Under the pieces are notes generated by a model. The model made no database searches, was not told where the DNA came from, and saw nothing but the letters and a program-made list of their open reading frames with translations. From CAZMFZ01 sp964565665 (GTDB lineage: Bacteria; Bacteroidota; Bacteroidia; Cytophagales; UBA9547): a DNA stretch of 51,297 nt. The DNA lies in NCBI GenBank assembly GCA_964565665.1, contig CAZMFZ010000007.1, positions 1 to 51,297 of the forward strand, given 5' to 3'. Below, one piece after another: positions 9,078 to 18,406 of this stretch. A program made the position numbers and the translations under genes. The first letter of the stretch is position 1. Each line of letters opens with the position of its first letter.

Positions 9078-9965
9078 ATGAATATTCCACTTCATTGCAA
9101 GGCATTTGCCGATTACGAGCTACTCGATTGTGGTAACCAATACAAACTCGAACGCTTTGGCGATTTCATACTTTCTCGACCAGAACCGCAAGCAATTTGG
9201 TCTGTGTCACAATCGGAAGAAGAATGGATGAATAAAGCCCATATTCATTTCGAGCGCGATAAAACTAGCCCCGAGAAAGGTTTATGGTCGAAAAAGAAGC
9301 CAATGCCCGATCAATGGAAAGTAAAATACCAATACAAAAAAATGAAACTTGTGTTTCGCCTAGGAACTACCTCGTTTAAGCATATTGGGCTTTTTCCTGA
9401 GCAAGCTGAAAACTGGAACTACATATACGATGCTATTTCAGAGCTGAAATGCAAGTCAAGTGATGTGAAGATACTTAATCTTTTTGCCTACACTGGTGGG
9501 GCTTCGTTGGCTGCAAAGGCCGCTGGAGCCGATGTGGTACATGTAGATTCGGTAAAGCAAGTGGTAACTTGGTCTAAGGAAAACATGGAATTGAGTGGGC
9601 TTGATGGCATTCGTTGGGTGGTAGAAGATGCCATGAAGTTTGTGAAACGTGAAGAAAAAAGAGGCAGCATTTACCAAGGTATTATTTTAGACCCACCTGC
9701 TTATGGGCGTGGGCCAGATGGTGAAAAATGGGTGATTGAAGATCATCTTGATGAAATGCTGGCTATTTGCAACCGATTGCTAAACAAAACAAATGGATTT
9801 CTGATTCTCAACTTTTATTCTATGGGGTACTCGCCAATAATAGCTCATACTTTGGTAAAAGCCAATTTTGGAGCAGAAGTAAATTTGGAATTTGGAGAAA
9901 TGTATTTCGAAGATAAATTTCACAAACAAATGCCACTAGGCATTTATGTGAGGTTTAAAAGGTGA
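9078..9965 (+). CDS. Class I SAM-dependent RNA methyltransferase (RlmI-like)
   Basis: 295 residues from ATG at 9078. The N-terminal part (ADYELLDCGNQYKLERFGDFILSRPEPQAIW) matches the Bacteroidota branch of COG1092-type rRNA cytosine methyltransferases. The SAM motif LNLFAYTGGASLAAKAAGA lies near residue 133 and the catalytic-type motif ILDPPAYGRGPDG near 205. An upstream ATG at 9012 would add 22 unlikely residues. The probable target is a 23S rRNA cytosine, inferred from the family only. Confidence 0.85.
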   Translation: MNIPLHCKAFADYELLDCGNQYKLERFGDFILSRPEPQAIWSVSQSEEEWMNKAHIHFERDKTSPEKGLWSKKKPMPDQWKVKYQYKKMKLVFRLGTTSFKHIGLFPEQAENWNYIYDAISELKCKSSDVKILNLFAYTGGASLAAKAAGADVVHVDSVKQVVTWSKENMELSGLDGIRWVVEDAMKFVKREEKRGSIYQGIILDPPAYGRGPDGEKWVIEDHLDEMLAICNRLLNKTNGFLILNFYSMGYSPIIAHTLVKANFGAEVNLEFGEMYFEDKFHKQMPLGIYVRFKR

Positions 9966-10005
9966 AAAATACTATTTTATTTTTATAACGAAATCTAATA
10001 CTCAA

Positions 10006-10722
10006 TTAAATCAAGTCAAAGATGTTTGTAACACCAATTTGCCTTTGCTTGATAAAGCCCTCTCCATATTTTACGCCAATAGAATGGCCGTATTCTAGCA
10101 TTCTGGCTTCAATATAATCAAAATATTTGGGGTCAGAAATATAGGTAGCAACTTCGCTACTTTTGGGGTTGTAAAACTGACTTTTAAATGCCTTTATCGC
10201 TTGAATTTTTTTGTCGAAATACGGTGTGATATCTACTACAAAATCATGGGGCAATAATCGGTCTTGAATGTAATGATATACAAAACTTGGCCGCCAATGG
10301 GTTTGGAATTCTCCATTAAGTTTTGTTTCAATTTTTAATAATCCTGATAAAAAACAAGCATCTGAGCCTAATTTGGCAGCTTTTCCATGGTCTGGATGGC
10401 GATCATCAAGGGCATTGAGAAGCACAATTTTAGGTTGGTATTTCCTTATTATTTTTATGATTTCAATTTGATGTTCTTCGTTGTTTTCAAAAAATCCATC
10501 AGCAAAACGAAGATTTTCTCTCACATTTAGTTTCATGATTTCAGTAGATGTGGTTGCTTCTTCATCTCTGAGATCGGCAGACCCGCGCGAGCCTAATTCG
10601 CCCCTTGTAAAATCTACTATACCAACGGCATAGCCCTTGTCGATGTGGCTCATTAATGTACCTGCCACACTCAATTCGGCATCATCGGGGTGGGCTGCAA
10701 AAGCGAGAATATCTAATTGCAT
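10006..10722 (-). CDS. bshB1: Bacillithiol biosynthesis deacetylase BshB1
   Basis: Zn-dependent deacetylase that converts GlcNAc-malate to GlcN-malate in bacillithiol synthesis. 238 residues, normal for the family. Metal-binding AHPDD is at residues 10-14, the second metal motif in DDRHPDHGKAAKL near 115, and the conserved DFTRGELGSRGS near 37. Bacillithiol is used by many Bacteroidota. It lies 42 bp downstream of the TerC-like gene on the same strand. Confidence 0.93.
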   Translation of the reverse strand: MQLDILAFAAHPDDAELSVAGTLMSHIDKGYAVGIVDFTRGELGSRGSADLRDEEATTSTEIMKLNVRENLRFADGFFENNEEHQIEIIKIIRKYQPKIVLLNALDDRHPDHGKAAKLGSDACFLSGLLKIETKLNGEFQTHWRPSFVYHYIQDRLLPHDFVVDITPYFDKKIQAIKAFKSQFYNPKSSEVATYISDPKYFDYIEARMLEYGHSIGVKYGEGFIKQRQIGVTNIFDLI

Positions 10723-10764
10723 TACCTGGGGAATAAATGGAAAACCGTGTAGTAAGGGATAAAA

Positions 10765-11535
10765 TTACTGAGTTATTTCTTTTTTAGGGAAATTGAATAG
10801 AAACGAAGTTGCCAATGGAACAAAAAAGAATGAAGCCGTTAAAATTGAGAATATCAAATCGGCCTCATGACCATTTACAATTTCAGCAAGCTCAGGGCTA
10901 CCAAAATAATCGACCATTGATGAGCCAACAAGCTTTAACCCCAATATTCCAATTACCATAAAAGCCGTATTTTCAAGAAATGAATAGGTCTCCATTAATT
11001 TCACAAAACTTTGAGCCACAAATCGCATGGCGAGTATTCCCATAAAAACACCCACACATATTAAATAAACATTTTCGGTAATGGCAACTGCCGCAAAGAT
11101 ATTATCAATAGAAAATGCCAAATCCATTACTTCTACCAACACCACTGTACTCCAAAATATGCCCATTGAACCTTTTGTAATTTTGTAGAGCCAGTTTTCT
11201 CGTTTTTCAAACTTGCTTTCCTCTTCAGTGGAATTGTTTTTCTTAAAATGATTGTAAGTGATATACAGAAGATAAGCACCACCCAATGCTTTAAGCCACA
11301 ATATTTTAACCAAATAAGTAGCAAATAATAAACACAACCCTCTAAAAATATACGCCCCTAAAATACCATATTTCAAAGCTTTGCCTCTTACTCTTTTAGG
11401 CAAATCCATTACCATGGTGGCTAATACTGCCGCATTATCTACCGAAAGCAAGCTTTCAATAATAAATAAATCGAAAATTATAAGTCCTGCACTTGCTGAG
11501 TCCGTGCCGAAAAGCTTTAAAAAAAGCTCATTCAT
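10765..11535 (-). CDS. TerC-family integral membrane protein
   Basis: 256 residues with about seven membrane segments. Contains the paired TerC signatures: an early acidic FDLFIIESLLSVDNAAVLA and a mid-protein VVLVEVMDLAFSIDNIFAAVA, whose Glu/Asp/Asn residues are thought to bind metal. Family members (TerC, YkoY, Alx) are linked to tellurite resistance, Mn efflux or metalation of exported proteins. The charged loop KKNNSTEEESKFEKRENW is cytoplasmic by inference. Confidence 0.88.
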   Translation of the reverse strand: MNELFLKLFGTDSASAGLIIFDLFIIESLLSVDNAAVLATMVMDLPKRVRGKALKYGILGAYIFRGLCLLFATYLVKILWLKALGGAYLLYITYNHFKKNNSTEEESKFEKRENWLYKITKGSMGIFWSTVVLVEVMDLAFSIDNIFAAVAITENVYLICVGVFMGILAMRFVAQSFVKLMETYSFLENTAFMVIGILGLKLVGSSMVDYFGSPELAEIVNGHEADLIFSILTASFFFVPLATSFLFNFPKKEITQ

Positions 11536-11668
11536 TAATAGTGTATTTAAGGTGTTTTTTTTGCAAGATGCTATATTTCAGTTGCATTACCAACGAATTG
11601 ATAAAAAAGGTAGTTGAAGCACTCATTATTTGAAAAAGTGTATAATTTTACGGGCAAAATATACAAAT

Positions 11669-11742
11669 CGGGATGTAGCGCAGCCTGGTAGCGTACTCCC
11701 TTGGGGTGGGAGAGGTCGTGGGTTCAAATCCCGCCATTCCGA
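11669..11742 (+). tRNA. tRNA-Pro (anticodon GGG)
   Basis: Acceptor CGGGATG pairs with CATTCCG (one G-T). The D arm is GCGC...GCGT, the anticodon stem CTCCC/GGGAG with loop TTGGGGT giving anticodon GGG, and the T arm GTGGG-TTCAAAT-CCCGC. CCA is not encoded. Confidence 0.93.
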
Positions 11743-12061
11743 CAAACTTAGTAAGGTTAATAGTTTTCTGAATGTCTGTTAAAATTTCACTCAGATCCAC
11801 TACATTTTTAGGGACTTAATTTATATAAAATTAGTTCAAAATAAATATTGGCTATATACAGCAAATATTTCTACAAAGACTTTTTATCAGGTTGATTTTT
11901 AACAGTGTGCCATTATAATTCAATTTTGATTAAATTATAATGTTTCAGGGTATTTTAGGGCTTGAAAAAGGGAAGTATTTATTGTACTTCAACATATCTG
12001 AAATAACATTTTAAATATCAGTTTACATTTCTAAATTTGCATTCTTTAGAATTAGTCTAAT
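11743..12061. other. 319-bp AT-rich spacer upstream of feoA
   Basis: Apart from the feoA promoter and operator at its right end (12032-12062), nothing recognisable is present: no open frame, RNA gene or repeat. Confidence 0.5.
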
Positions 12062-12062
12062 T
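12032..12062 (+). promoter_or_regulatory. feoA -7 element and palindromic operator
   Basis: TAAATTTG at 12032-12039 is a perfect Bacteroidota -7 element (TAnnTTTG). Ten bp downstream the perfect palindrome AATTAG-T-CTAATT (12050-12062) runs into the TTG start codon. Almost the same 13-mer lies at the imelysin operon start (29909-29921). The TTAG-N-CTAA core resembles the centre of DtxR/IdeR/MntR-type boxes, so an iron- or Mn-dependent repressor is inferred. Confidence 0.55.
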
Positions 12063-12280
12063 TGAAAACAGTAGCAAATCTTCGTACAGGTCAAAAAGGA
12101 ATCATTACAGGATTTAATAATTCAAATCTTTCTGTAAAGTTTTTGGAGATGGGCTGCATACCCGGCAACGAAATAGAAGTGTGTTGCAAAGCACCGTTTG
12201 GCTCGCCCTTTTGTGTGCGAGTAAGTGGCTACCATTTGGCTTTGCGTAAAGAAGAAGCTGCTCAGATTTTTATTGACTAA
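12062..12280 (+). CDS. feoA: FeoA domain protein of ferrous iron uptake
   Basis: 72 residues, an SH3-like FeoA domain (GQKGIITGFNNSNLSVKFLEMGCIPGNEIEV, and YHLALRKEEAAQIFI at the end). It is thought to assist FeoB at the inner membrane. The start is TTG: the in-frame upstream codon at 12053-12055 is a TAG stop and there is no ATG. The start codon abuts the 13-bp operator, so the leader is very short. feoB follows after 22 bp. Confidence 0.92.
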   Translation: MKTVANLRTGQKGIITGFNNSNLSVKFLEMGCIPGNEIEVCCKAPFGSPFCVRVSGYHLALRKEEAAQIFID

Positions 12281-12302
12281 ATGAAATTGTCGAGTTGTTG
12301 GA

Positions 12303-14435
12303 ATGGCAGAAGATAAACTTTTTAAAATTACGCTTATTGGCAATCCCAATAGTGGCAAAACTACACTTTTTAACCAACTTACAGGTCTAAATCAAAAAGT
12401 AGGAAATTTTCCGGGAGTAACCGTAGAGCGTAAGTCAGGCCTGTGCAAACTGCCTGACAATCAAATAGTTCAAATAATAGACCTACCTGGCACCTATAGC
12501 ATATACCCAAAGTCGTACGATGAGGAAATAGTGTTTGATGTGCTTACCAACCCTGCCAGCACCGATTATCCCGATTTGATAGTAGTGGTAGTGGATGCCT
12601 CCAACTTGAAGCGTAATCTGCTTCTTTTTACCCAAATATTCGACTTGGGTTTGCCTGTAATTCTCTGCCTCAATATGATAGATGTAACAGAAAAAGCAGG
12701 CTTGAAAATTTTTCCTGAAAAGTTAAGCAATGTACTCGAAGGTTGTGAAGTACTTACGCTCAATGCCAGAAAAGGCGTAGGAATAGATGGGTTGAAAAAT
12801 ACCATAGCTTTGGCTACCAACAGACCAAAAGTTAAAAGAGCACTCAAGTTTATTACCGCAGAGTTTGCCCACCAACAAGTGTTTGAAGAAGTGTCTAATG
12901 AGTTGAATTGCAGCAGCTTATACATTGCCGAGCTTATTGCACACCAATACAAAACTATTAGATGGGTACCCGCTTTTCAGAAAATAAAGATTGCAGAAAT
13001 ATTAAAGCGAAATGGGTTTGAAAGTGTAAAAATTCAGACACAAGAAACCATACAACGCTACCAAAAAATCAACCAATTGTATGATGTTTCAGTAAATGCT
13101 GAGACTTACAATGCCAGACATAAAATTTCTGAGAAGCTTGATAGAATATTTACACACCGGATATTTGGCTATTTTTCACTTTTGGCTATTTTTTATCTGA
13201 TTTTCCAAGCCATTTTTTCATGGGCTACACTGCCTATGGAGATGATAGACAACGGTATAGCTCAACTAAATTTATTTTTAAAACATGTATTGCCACCAGT
13301 AGTAATGGTAGATTTACTTACCGATGGAATAATATCTGGGCTTGGTGGCGTGCTGCTTTTCATTCCCCAAATTGCATTTTTATTTGCCTTCATAGCCATA
13401 CTAGAAGAAACCGGCTATATGGCAAGAGTAATGTTTTTGATGGACAATTTGATGAAGCCTTTCGGGCTAAACGGTAAAAGTATTGTGCCGCTGTTTTCAG
13501 GGGCAGCCTGTGCGATTCCAGCTATTATGGCTACAAGAAACATTGGAAATTCAAAAGAGAGACTCATTACTATTTTTGTAACCCCACTCATAAGTTGTTC
13601 GGCTCGCATTCCCGTTTACACCATTATTATAGCTTTAATTATTCCTAATATCAATATTTTAGGATTTCTAAATTTACAAGGATTAACCATGATGCTCATG
13701 TATTTTCTAGGCTTTGGTATGGCTTTGCTCTCGGCCTTGCTTTTGAAAATATTGGTAAAAACAGGTGAAAAGAGCTTTTTCATTCTTGAAATGCCCGATT
13801 ATAAAATGCCAAAATGGCGTAATGTATTACTTTCTGTAATGGAAAAAGTACAGGCATTTGTGTATGGTGCCGGAAAAGTAATCATTTCCATATCAGTGAT
13901 ATTGTGGTTTTTATCTTCTTATGGGCCGAAAGAAGCGATGCAAAATGCAGAGAAATCTGTAATTGGCAAATTTGAAACAGGGGAATTTACAGCATTGGAA
14001 GAGATGGACAATGAAATTGCAGCAGCTAAATTGGAAGCATCGTTTGCCGGGCATTTTGGCAAATTTATTGAGCCTGCTATTGCCCCGATAGGCTTCGATT
14101 GGAAAATCGGAATAGCTGTAATTACCTCATTTGCTGCCCGAGAAGTGTTTGTAGGTACTATTTCTACCATTTATTCTGTAGGCGAGGGTGCAGAAGTAGA
14201 ATCGCTGAAAGCAAAGCTTCAAAAACAAACCGACCCCAAAACTGGCAAACCATTTTTTGATTTTGCAAGAGGAATGTCACTCTTGGTTTTTTATGCCTTT
14301 GCCTTGCAATGTATGAGTACTATTGCCGTAGTGAAAAAAGAAACCGGCCAATGGAAAATAGCCGTTTTACAATTCATCTATTTGGGAGTGTTGGCATATC
14401 TCTCTGCATTTGCTGTTTTCCAGCTTTTAAAGTGA
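12303..14435 (+). CDS. feoB: Ferrous iron transporter FeoB
   Basis: 710 residues. N-terminal GTPase: G1 GNPNSGKTTLFNQLTG near residue 13, switch GNFPGVTVER, G3 DLPGTYSIYP and G4 NMID. A helical GDI-like region reaches about residue 270, then a polytopic membrane domain with two Gate repeats (PLFSGAACAIPAIMATRNI and ISCSARIPVYTIIIALI) and the C-terminal FAAREVFVGTISTIYSV block. Cytoplasmic membrane Fe(II) uptake driven or gated by GTP. It shares one transcript with feoA. Confidence 0.97.
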   Translation: MAEDKLFKITLIGNPNSGKTTLFNQLTGLNQKVGNFPGVTVERKSGLCKLPDNQIVQIIDLPGTYSIYPKSYDEEIVFDVLTNPASTDYPDLIVVVVDASNLKRNLLLFTQIFDLGLPVILCLNMIDVTEKAGLKIFPEKLSNVLEGCEVLTLNARKGVGIDGLKNTIALATNRPKVKRALKFITAEFAHQQVFEEVSNELNCSSLYIAELIAHQYKTIRWVPAFQKIKIAEILKRNGFESVKIQTQETIQRYQKINQLYDVSVNAETYNARHKISEKLDRIFTHRIFGYFSLLAIFYLIFQAIFSWATLPMEMIDNGIAQLNLFLKHVLPPVVMVDLLTDGIISGLGGVLLFIPQIAFLFAFIAILEETGYMARVMFLMDNLMKPFGLNGKSIVPLFSGAACAIPAIMATRNIGNSKERLITIFVTPLISCSARIPVYTIIIALIIPNINILGFLNLQGLTMMLMYFLGFGMALLSALLLKILVKTGEKSFFILEMPDYKMPKWRNVLLSVMEKVQAFVYGAGKVIISISVILWFLSSYGPKEAMQNAEKSVIGKFETGEFTALEEMDNEIAAAKLEASFAGHFGKFIEPAIAPIGFDWKIGIAVITSFAAREVFVGTISTIYSVGEGAEVESLKAKLQKQTDPKTGKPFFDFARGMSLLVFYAFALQCMSTIAVVKKETGQWKIAVLQFIYLGVLAYLSAFAVFQLLK

Positions 14436-14538
14436 TTAAAATACCATTAAAGTCTTGCAAGGCTCATATTTAATGTGGATTTTTGCTTTTATTCGATTCC
14501 TTAGTAATTTCTGCTAAGAATTATAACAAAGCTTTTAC

Positions 14539-15318
14539 ATGGGCATTACGCTGTGTTTTTTATTGGTTAACTCATTTTTTATAGAAAACACCTCTTCTCA
14601 GTCGTTTATTATTACTGGAAACTATCAGGGAAAAAATCTATACGTACAAAATCCTTTTACATCGAATATGAAGGATTTTTGTACTGACGAAGTGTTTCTG
14701 AATGAGGTTAAAATCATGGATAACATCAAATCTAGTGCTTATGAAATTGATTTATCTGCACTTACCCCAAATGATTTGGTGAATATAAAAATTACACATA
14801 AAGACGATTGTAAACCCAAAATACTAAATTCTCAAGTTATAAGATCTACTAATAACTTTATTTTTGTCTCTTTTAATATTGATGAAAGTGAAATAAAGTG
14901 GACTACCAAAGGCGAGAAAAAGAACAATAGGGTATTTGTAGAGCAGTTTTTATACAACAATTGGATAGTGCTCAAAGAACTGCCAGCTAAAGGTTCGGCA
15001 ACTAGCAATACATATTTTTATCCTACAAATCACAACTCGGGGTTGAATAAATACAGAATAAGGGTGCTGGAAAAAGATGGTAATTCATATTATTCAAAGA
15101 CATTTGAGTATATGGCTACGCTTCCTGAGGTTACTTTTTTTCCCAAACGTGTTGCCAACAAAATATACTTATCAAGGGCTACTGATTATGAAATAGTAGA
15201 TGGCTATGGCAATCCGCTATTGAAAGGCAAAGGCAAAGAAATCACTTGCGACAACCTTACAGAAGGTGTGTACTACCTCAATATTGACAACAAAACAGAG
15301 AAATTTTTAAAGAAGTGA
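14539..15318 (+). CDS. Secreted protein with a T9SS-like C-terminal domain
   Basis: 259 residues with an N-terminal hydrophobic signal (GITLCFLLVNSFF). The last 60 residues follow the type A T9SS sorting-domain pattern: a VTFFPKRVANKIYLS strand in place of 'YPNP', then YEIVDGYGNPLLKGKGKEI, LTEGVYYLNI and a final basic KFLKK. The middle part (about 30-190) has fibronectin-like strands. The protein is probably secreted by T9SS and surface-anchored or released. The function is unknown. It lies 100 bp after feoB on the same strand. Confidence 0.7.
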   Translation: MGITLCFLLVNSFFIENTSSQSFIITGNYQGKNLYVQNPFTSNMKDFCTDEVFLNEVKIMDNIKSSAYEIDLSALTPNDLVNIKITHKDDCKPKILNSQVIRSTNNFIFVSFNIDESEIKWTTKGEKKNNRVFVEQFLYNNWIVLKELPAKGSATSNTYFYPTNHNSGLNKYRIRVLEKDGNSYYSKTFEYMATLPEVTFFPKRVANKIYLSRATDYEIVDGYGNPLLKGKGKEITCDNLTEGVYYLNIDNKTEKFLKK

Positions 15319-15372
15319 TGTAAATCCCTTTGCTCACTTTAGATTCCAAATCTATTTTTAACTTTTATACCT

Positions 15373-16170
15373 CTACAAATCAATTCTAATTTCAAACCCA
15401 TCTCCATCTTCTAAAAAAGGATATTTTTGTCTGTACGAAGCCAAATGCTGTCCCGATAAAGTAGTTGTTTTTATTATTTCATCCGCCTGAGTCAAAATTA
15501 TTGATTCATCTAAAGGATCAAAAATTGCAGAATTGCCATTATAAGAAAAACCTCTGCCATCTTTACCCACAATATTTACCCCGGCACAATAACTGGAATT
15601 CTCAATGGCTCTTGCTTTGATTAAAGTTTCCCAAGCTGCACTTCTTATGCTAGGCCAATTGGCTACGAAAATGAGCAAATCGTAATCAAAAATCCCGTTT
15701 AAAACTTTATTTCTACTCCAAATCGGGAATCGTAAATCGTAGCATATCATTGGGCATATTTTCCACCCTTTCCATAGTTTAATGATTTTACGATTGCCGT
15801 TTTGGTAAATCTCATGTTCTCCGGTAAGTGTAAAAAGATGTCGTTTATTATAAAAGTCGAAATTGCCGTTAGGTTCTACCCATAAGAGTCTGTTGAAGAA
15901 GTAGTCGCCATCTCTCACTATGTAGCTTCCCATTACTGTAGCCCCAGTTTGCGAAGCCATTTGTTTCATCCATTTGAAAGTGTGTCCATTTGGGTGTTCC
16001 GCCAACTGCGTGGCGTTCATCGTGAAGCCTGTAGTGAACATTTCCGGCAATATAATCAAATCGGTAGGCTGCCCGATTTCCCATATTTTCTCTTCAAACA
16101 TCGATAGATTGGCTTTTATATCTTCCCAATATAAAGTTGATTGAATGAGTGTTATGATAAGGTCTTGCAT
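15373..16170 (-). CDS. Nitrilase-superfamily amidase (omega-amidase/YafV-like)
   Basis: 265 residues. The Glu-Lys-Cys catalytic triad is visible: Glu in LIILPEMFTTGF, Lys in FYNKRHLFTLTGEH and Cys in KICPMICYDLRFPIWSRN. The length and these surrounding motifs match the YafV/omega-amidase group, which hydrolyses alpha-keto amides such as 2-oxoglutaramate. Cytoplasmic, with no signal peptide. The substrate is inferred from the subfamily. Confidence 0.88.
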   Translation of the reverse strand: MQDLIITLIQSTLYWEDIKANLSMFEEKIWEIGQPTDLIILPEMFTTGFTMNATQLAEHPNGHTFKWMKQMASQTGATVMGSYIVRDGDYFFNRLLWVEPNGNFDFYNKRHLFTLTGEHEIYQNGNRKIIKLWKGWKICPMICYDLRFPIWSRNKVLNGIFDYDLLIFVANWPSIRSAAWETLIKARAIENSSYCAGVNIVGKDGRGFSYNGNSAIFDPLDESIILTQADEIIKTTTLSGQHLASYRQKYPFLEDGDGFEIRIDL

Positions 16171-16200
16171 ATCTTATTATTAACTGATATAGTTAAAAGT

Positions 16201-18255
16201 TTATCGAATTCGAATTACCATCAGGCTGTAATCGTCAAGTATCACTTTGCTTTCGCAAAACATTTCGAGGCTGCGAATGAAATTTGACTTAATGTCTTCT
16301 ATTTCAAATTTATGATTGGCTAGCAAAAAATCGGCTAATCGATCGTAGCCAAAGTCTTCACCTAAGGGATTTATAGCTTCTGCAATACCATCTGTATACA
16401 AGAAAATAATATCGTCTTTTAAGAGAGGCATTTCAACTATCTCAAAATCAACCGAATAAGGGTGATTCCGAATAATACCTAATCCTAATCCGCTTTGTTG
16501 AATAAATTCGGTTGTAAGTGAATCACCATGAAAATATAAGGTAGGGCAATGTCCGGCTCTACAGGTTGACATAATTTTTTTATCAAAATCAAGAACTAAA
16601 ATGCTAAGCGTGATGAAACATGACTTCTCTAAACAAGCGGAAAGAGCGGCATTGGCGTGCTTCATAAAGGTGTCGGGTGGTAAATCGAGCAGCGCCAAAC
16701 TGTGAAATACGCCTTTTAATTTGGCCATGTGAAAAGCCGCAGAAGTGCCTTTGCCCGATACATCGCCTATCACAATGGCGAATCGGGTTACCGAAAGGGA
16801 GATAAAATCATAATAATCGCCCCCGACTTCATCGGCCGATAGGGAAATGGCCGCCATCTCAAGGTGTTGATTATTAAGTAATTGGCTAGGTAAAAGCCCC
16901 ATTTGCACACGTTTGGCAATTTCCTTATCTCGCATATATCGTGCTTGCGATACTGCTTGATTGATGAGCCTGAAATTGCTTATAGAATTGCTGGCTTGCG
17001 ATACGTAGGTGTTCGCAATTTCAATCATCTCCTTTTCAAAACCTTGCTTGATTTCGGAAAACAAGTATAGGTTGCCCAATTTATCATTGTAACTATTAAG
17101 CGGGCATATCAACATAGAAAGGAAGCCCATATAGCCAATTTCACTAAATTGATTGAGTGTAGCTAAGTCATCTACCAAAAAATAATCTTCTCCTATATTA
17201 ATATCATTTTTCAGATTGAAAGATTTGATTTCTAGGAACTTTTCTTTATCAAAATTTTGGAAAATAAGGCATTTGGGTTCTCCTTTTTCATCAAATATTT
17301 CTAAAGCGGCACCGGATGCCATTAATGTTGTAGTGCTGCTTTCAAGAAGCAAATCGTATACTTCATTTTCGGTTTTACCCAATTGAGCCGATTTGCTCAG
17401 TTTCTGGAAGTGCATTACCTCGCCAAATTTTTTTTCAAATACCGATGAAGTAGGCAAATTGAAAAGCAAAACCAATATTGAAAGTAGGCAGTAGCTGGCC
17501 ACAAATATGAAAAGGGTGATGATGAGAATATTGTTGGTAAGGTCGGTTACTAGCTGATACTCAATAGAAAAATTGATGATATTCCAAGCCAATACTATGG
17601 TTAGAAATAGAATAAGGCATAGATATATAATGTCGTTCCATTTCTGTTTTACATTTAAGTAGGCTATCCATTTGAAATTAGCACAAAGTATAATTGCTAA
17701 TAGTAAATATGGTAAAGCCAACAATTGAAATAAAATATCGGCATGCGAAAGATTTAAATAATTCAATACTGGACTGAGTAAAATTAGGTACTCAAAAAGC
17801 CGCCATAAAGTAAGTGCTTCTTTGGTTTTTTGGTATAGAATCATGCGTTTGAACACAAACAAGCAGCTAATTAGAAATATAAGCGTAGCAGCAATAATGC
17901 CTTGTTCTATAATAGAATCAATATCTTTGGCAGGCATTGGCCAAATTATATGGAGGTAAGTAGCTGAAAAGTTATGCCCTGTAAGTAGCAGCACGATTAC
18001 AAAACTTGTAACGGAAAGTTTCCAAAACATATCGTTGAAGCTGCCACTTTCATTGCCCTCAAGCTCAATCTTATAAAAAAGCAATACAGAGAGTGTAAGC
18101 GTGGCTAAAAAAGTATTTTTGGTAAGCGATGCACCAATGGAAGACGCCTCTACAAAGGCATTGAAAAGCTCGGGGGAATCAATAATAGTGAGTCCTAGCC
18201 AGCTTAGTAAGCCTACCACAATGTAAATCCGTTCTATTTTTTTCTTTGCGGGCAT
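16201..18255 (-). CDS. Membrane-bound GAF-PP2C (SpoIIE/RsbU-like) phosphatase
   Basis: 684 residues. Residues 1-270 hold about eight hydrophobic helices. A GAF-like sensor region follows at about 290-430, then a PP2C/SpoIIE phosphatase from about 450: VGGDYYDFISLS, VIGDVSGKGTSAAFHMAKLKG and the final LYTDGIAEAINPLGEDFGYDRL, with the metal-binding Asp residues in place. Such proteins dephosphorylate anti-anti-sigma factors or act in stress signalling. No STAS or anti-sigma gene is adjacent, so the partner is elsewhere. Confidence 0.87.
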   Translation of the reverse strand: MPAKKKIERIYIVVGLLSWLGLTIIDSPELFNAFVEASSIGASLTKNTFLATLTLSVLLFYKIELEGNESGSFNDMFWKLSVTSFVIVLLLTGHNFSATYLHIIWPMPAKDIDSIIEQGIIAATLIFLISCLFVFKRMILYQKTKEALTLWRLFEYLILLSPVLNYLNLSHADILFQLLALPYLLLAIILCANFKWIAYLNVKQKWNDIIYLCLILFLTIVLAWNIINFSIEYQLVTDLTNNILIITLFIFVASYCLLSILVLLFNLPTSSVFEKKFGEVMHFQKLSKSAQLGKTENEVYDLLLESSTTTLMASGAALEIFDEKGEPKCLIFQNFDKEKFLEIKSFNLKNDINIGEDYFLVDDLATLNQFSEIGYMGFLSMLICPLNSYNDKLGNLYLFSEIKQGFEKEMIEIANTYVSQASNSISNFRLINQAVSQARYMRDKEIAKRVQMGLLPSQLLNNQHLEMAAISLSADEVGGDYYDFISLSVTRFAIVIGDVSGKGTSAAFHMAKLKGVFHSLALLDLPPDTFMKHANAALSACLEKSCFITLSILVLDFDKKIMSTCRAGHCPTLYFHGDSLTTEFIQQSGLGLGIIRNHPYSVDFEIVEMPLLKDDIIFLYTDGIAEAINPLGEDFGYDRLADFLLANHKFEIEDIKSNFIRSLEMFCESKVILDDYSLMVIRIR

Positions 18256-18289
18256 AGAATAATTGCAAAAAAATTATCTGTTTTTAGCC

Positions 18290-18385
18290 AATGTCATTAA
18301 CTTAAGATATTCCCTCTCCATTCATTGCCGTTGGTTTAAACCAATGGCAATGAATGGAGGCGTACCCAAATGAGTTAATGACATT
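18290..18385. repeat. Nested palindromic (REP/MITE-like) element
   Basis: Outer inverted repeats AATGTCATTAACT (18290-18302) and AGTTAATGACATT (18373-18385) are perfectly complementary. Inside lies a 44-bp palindrome with no loop (18316-18359; arms of 22 bp, one mismatch) centred on GGTTTAAACC. It lies in the 5' region of the phosphatase gene and downstream of DUF2442, so it could also terminate or insulate transcription. Confidence 0.8.
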
Positions 18386-18406
18386 GTGTTTTTAGCATAG
18401 ATATTG

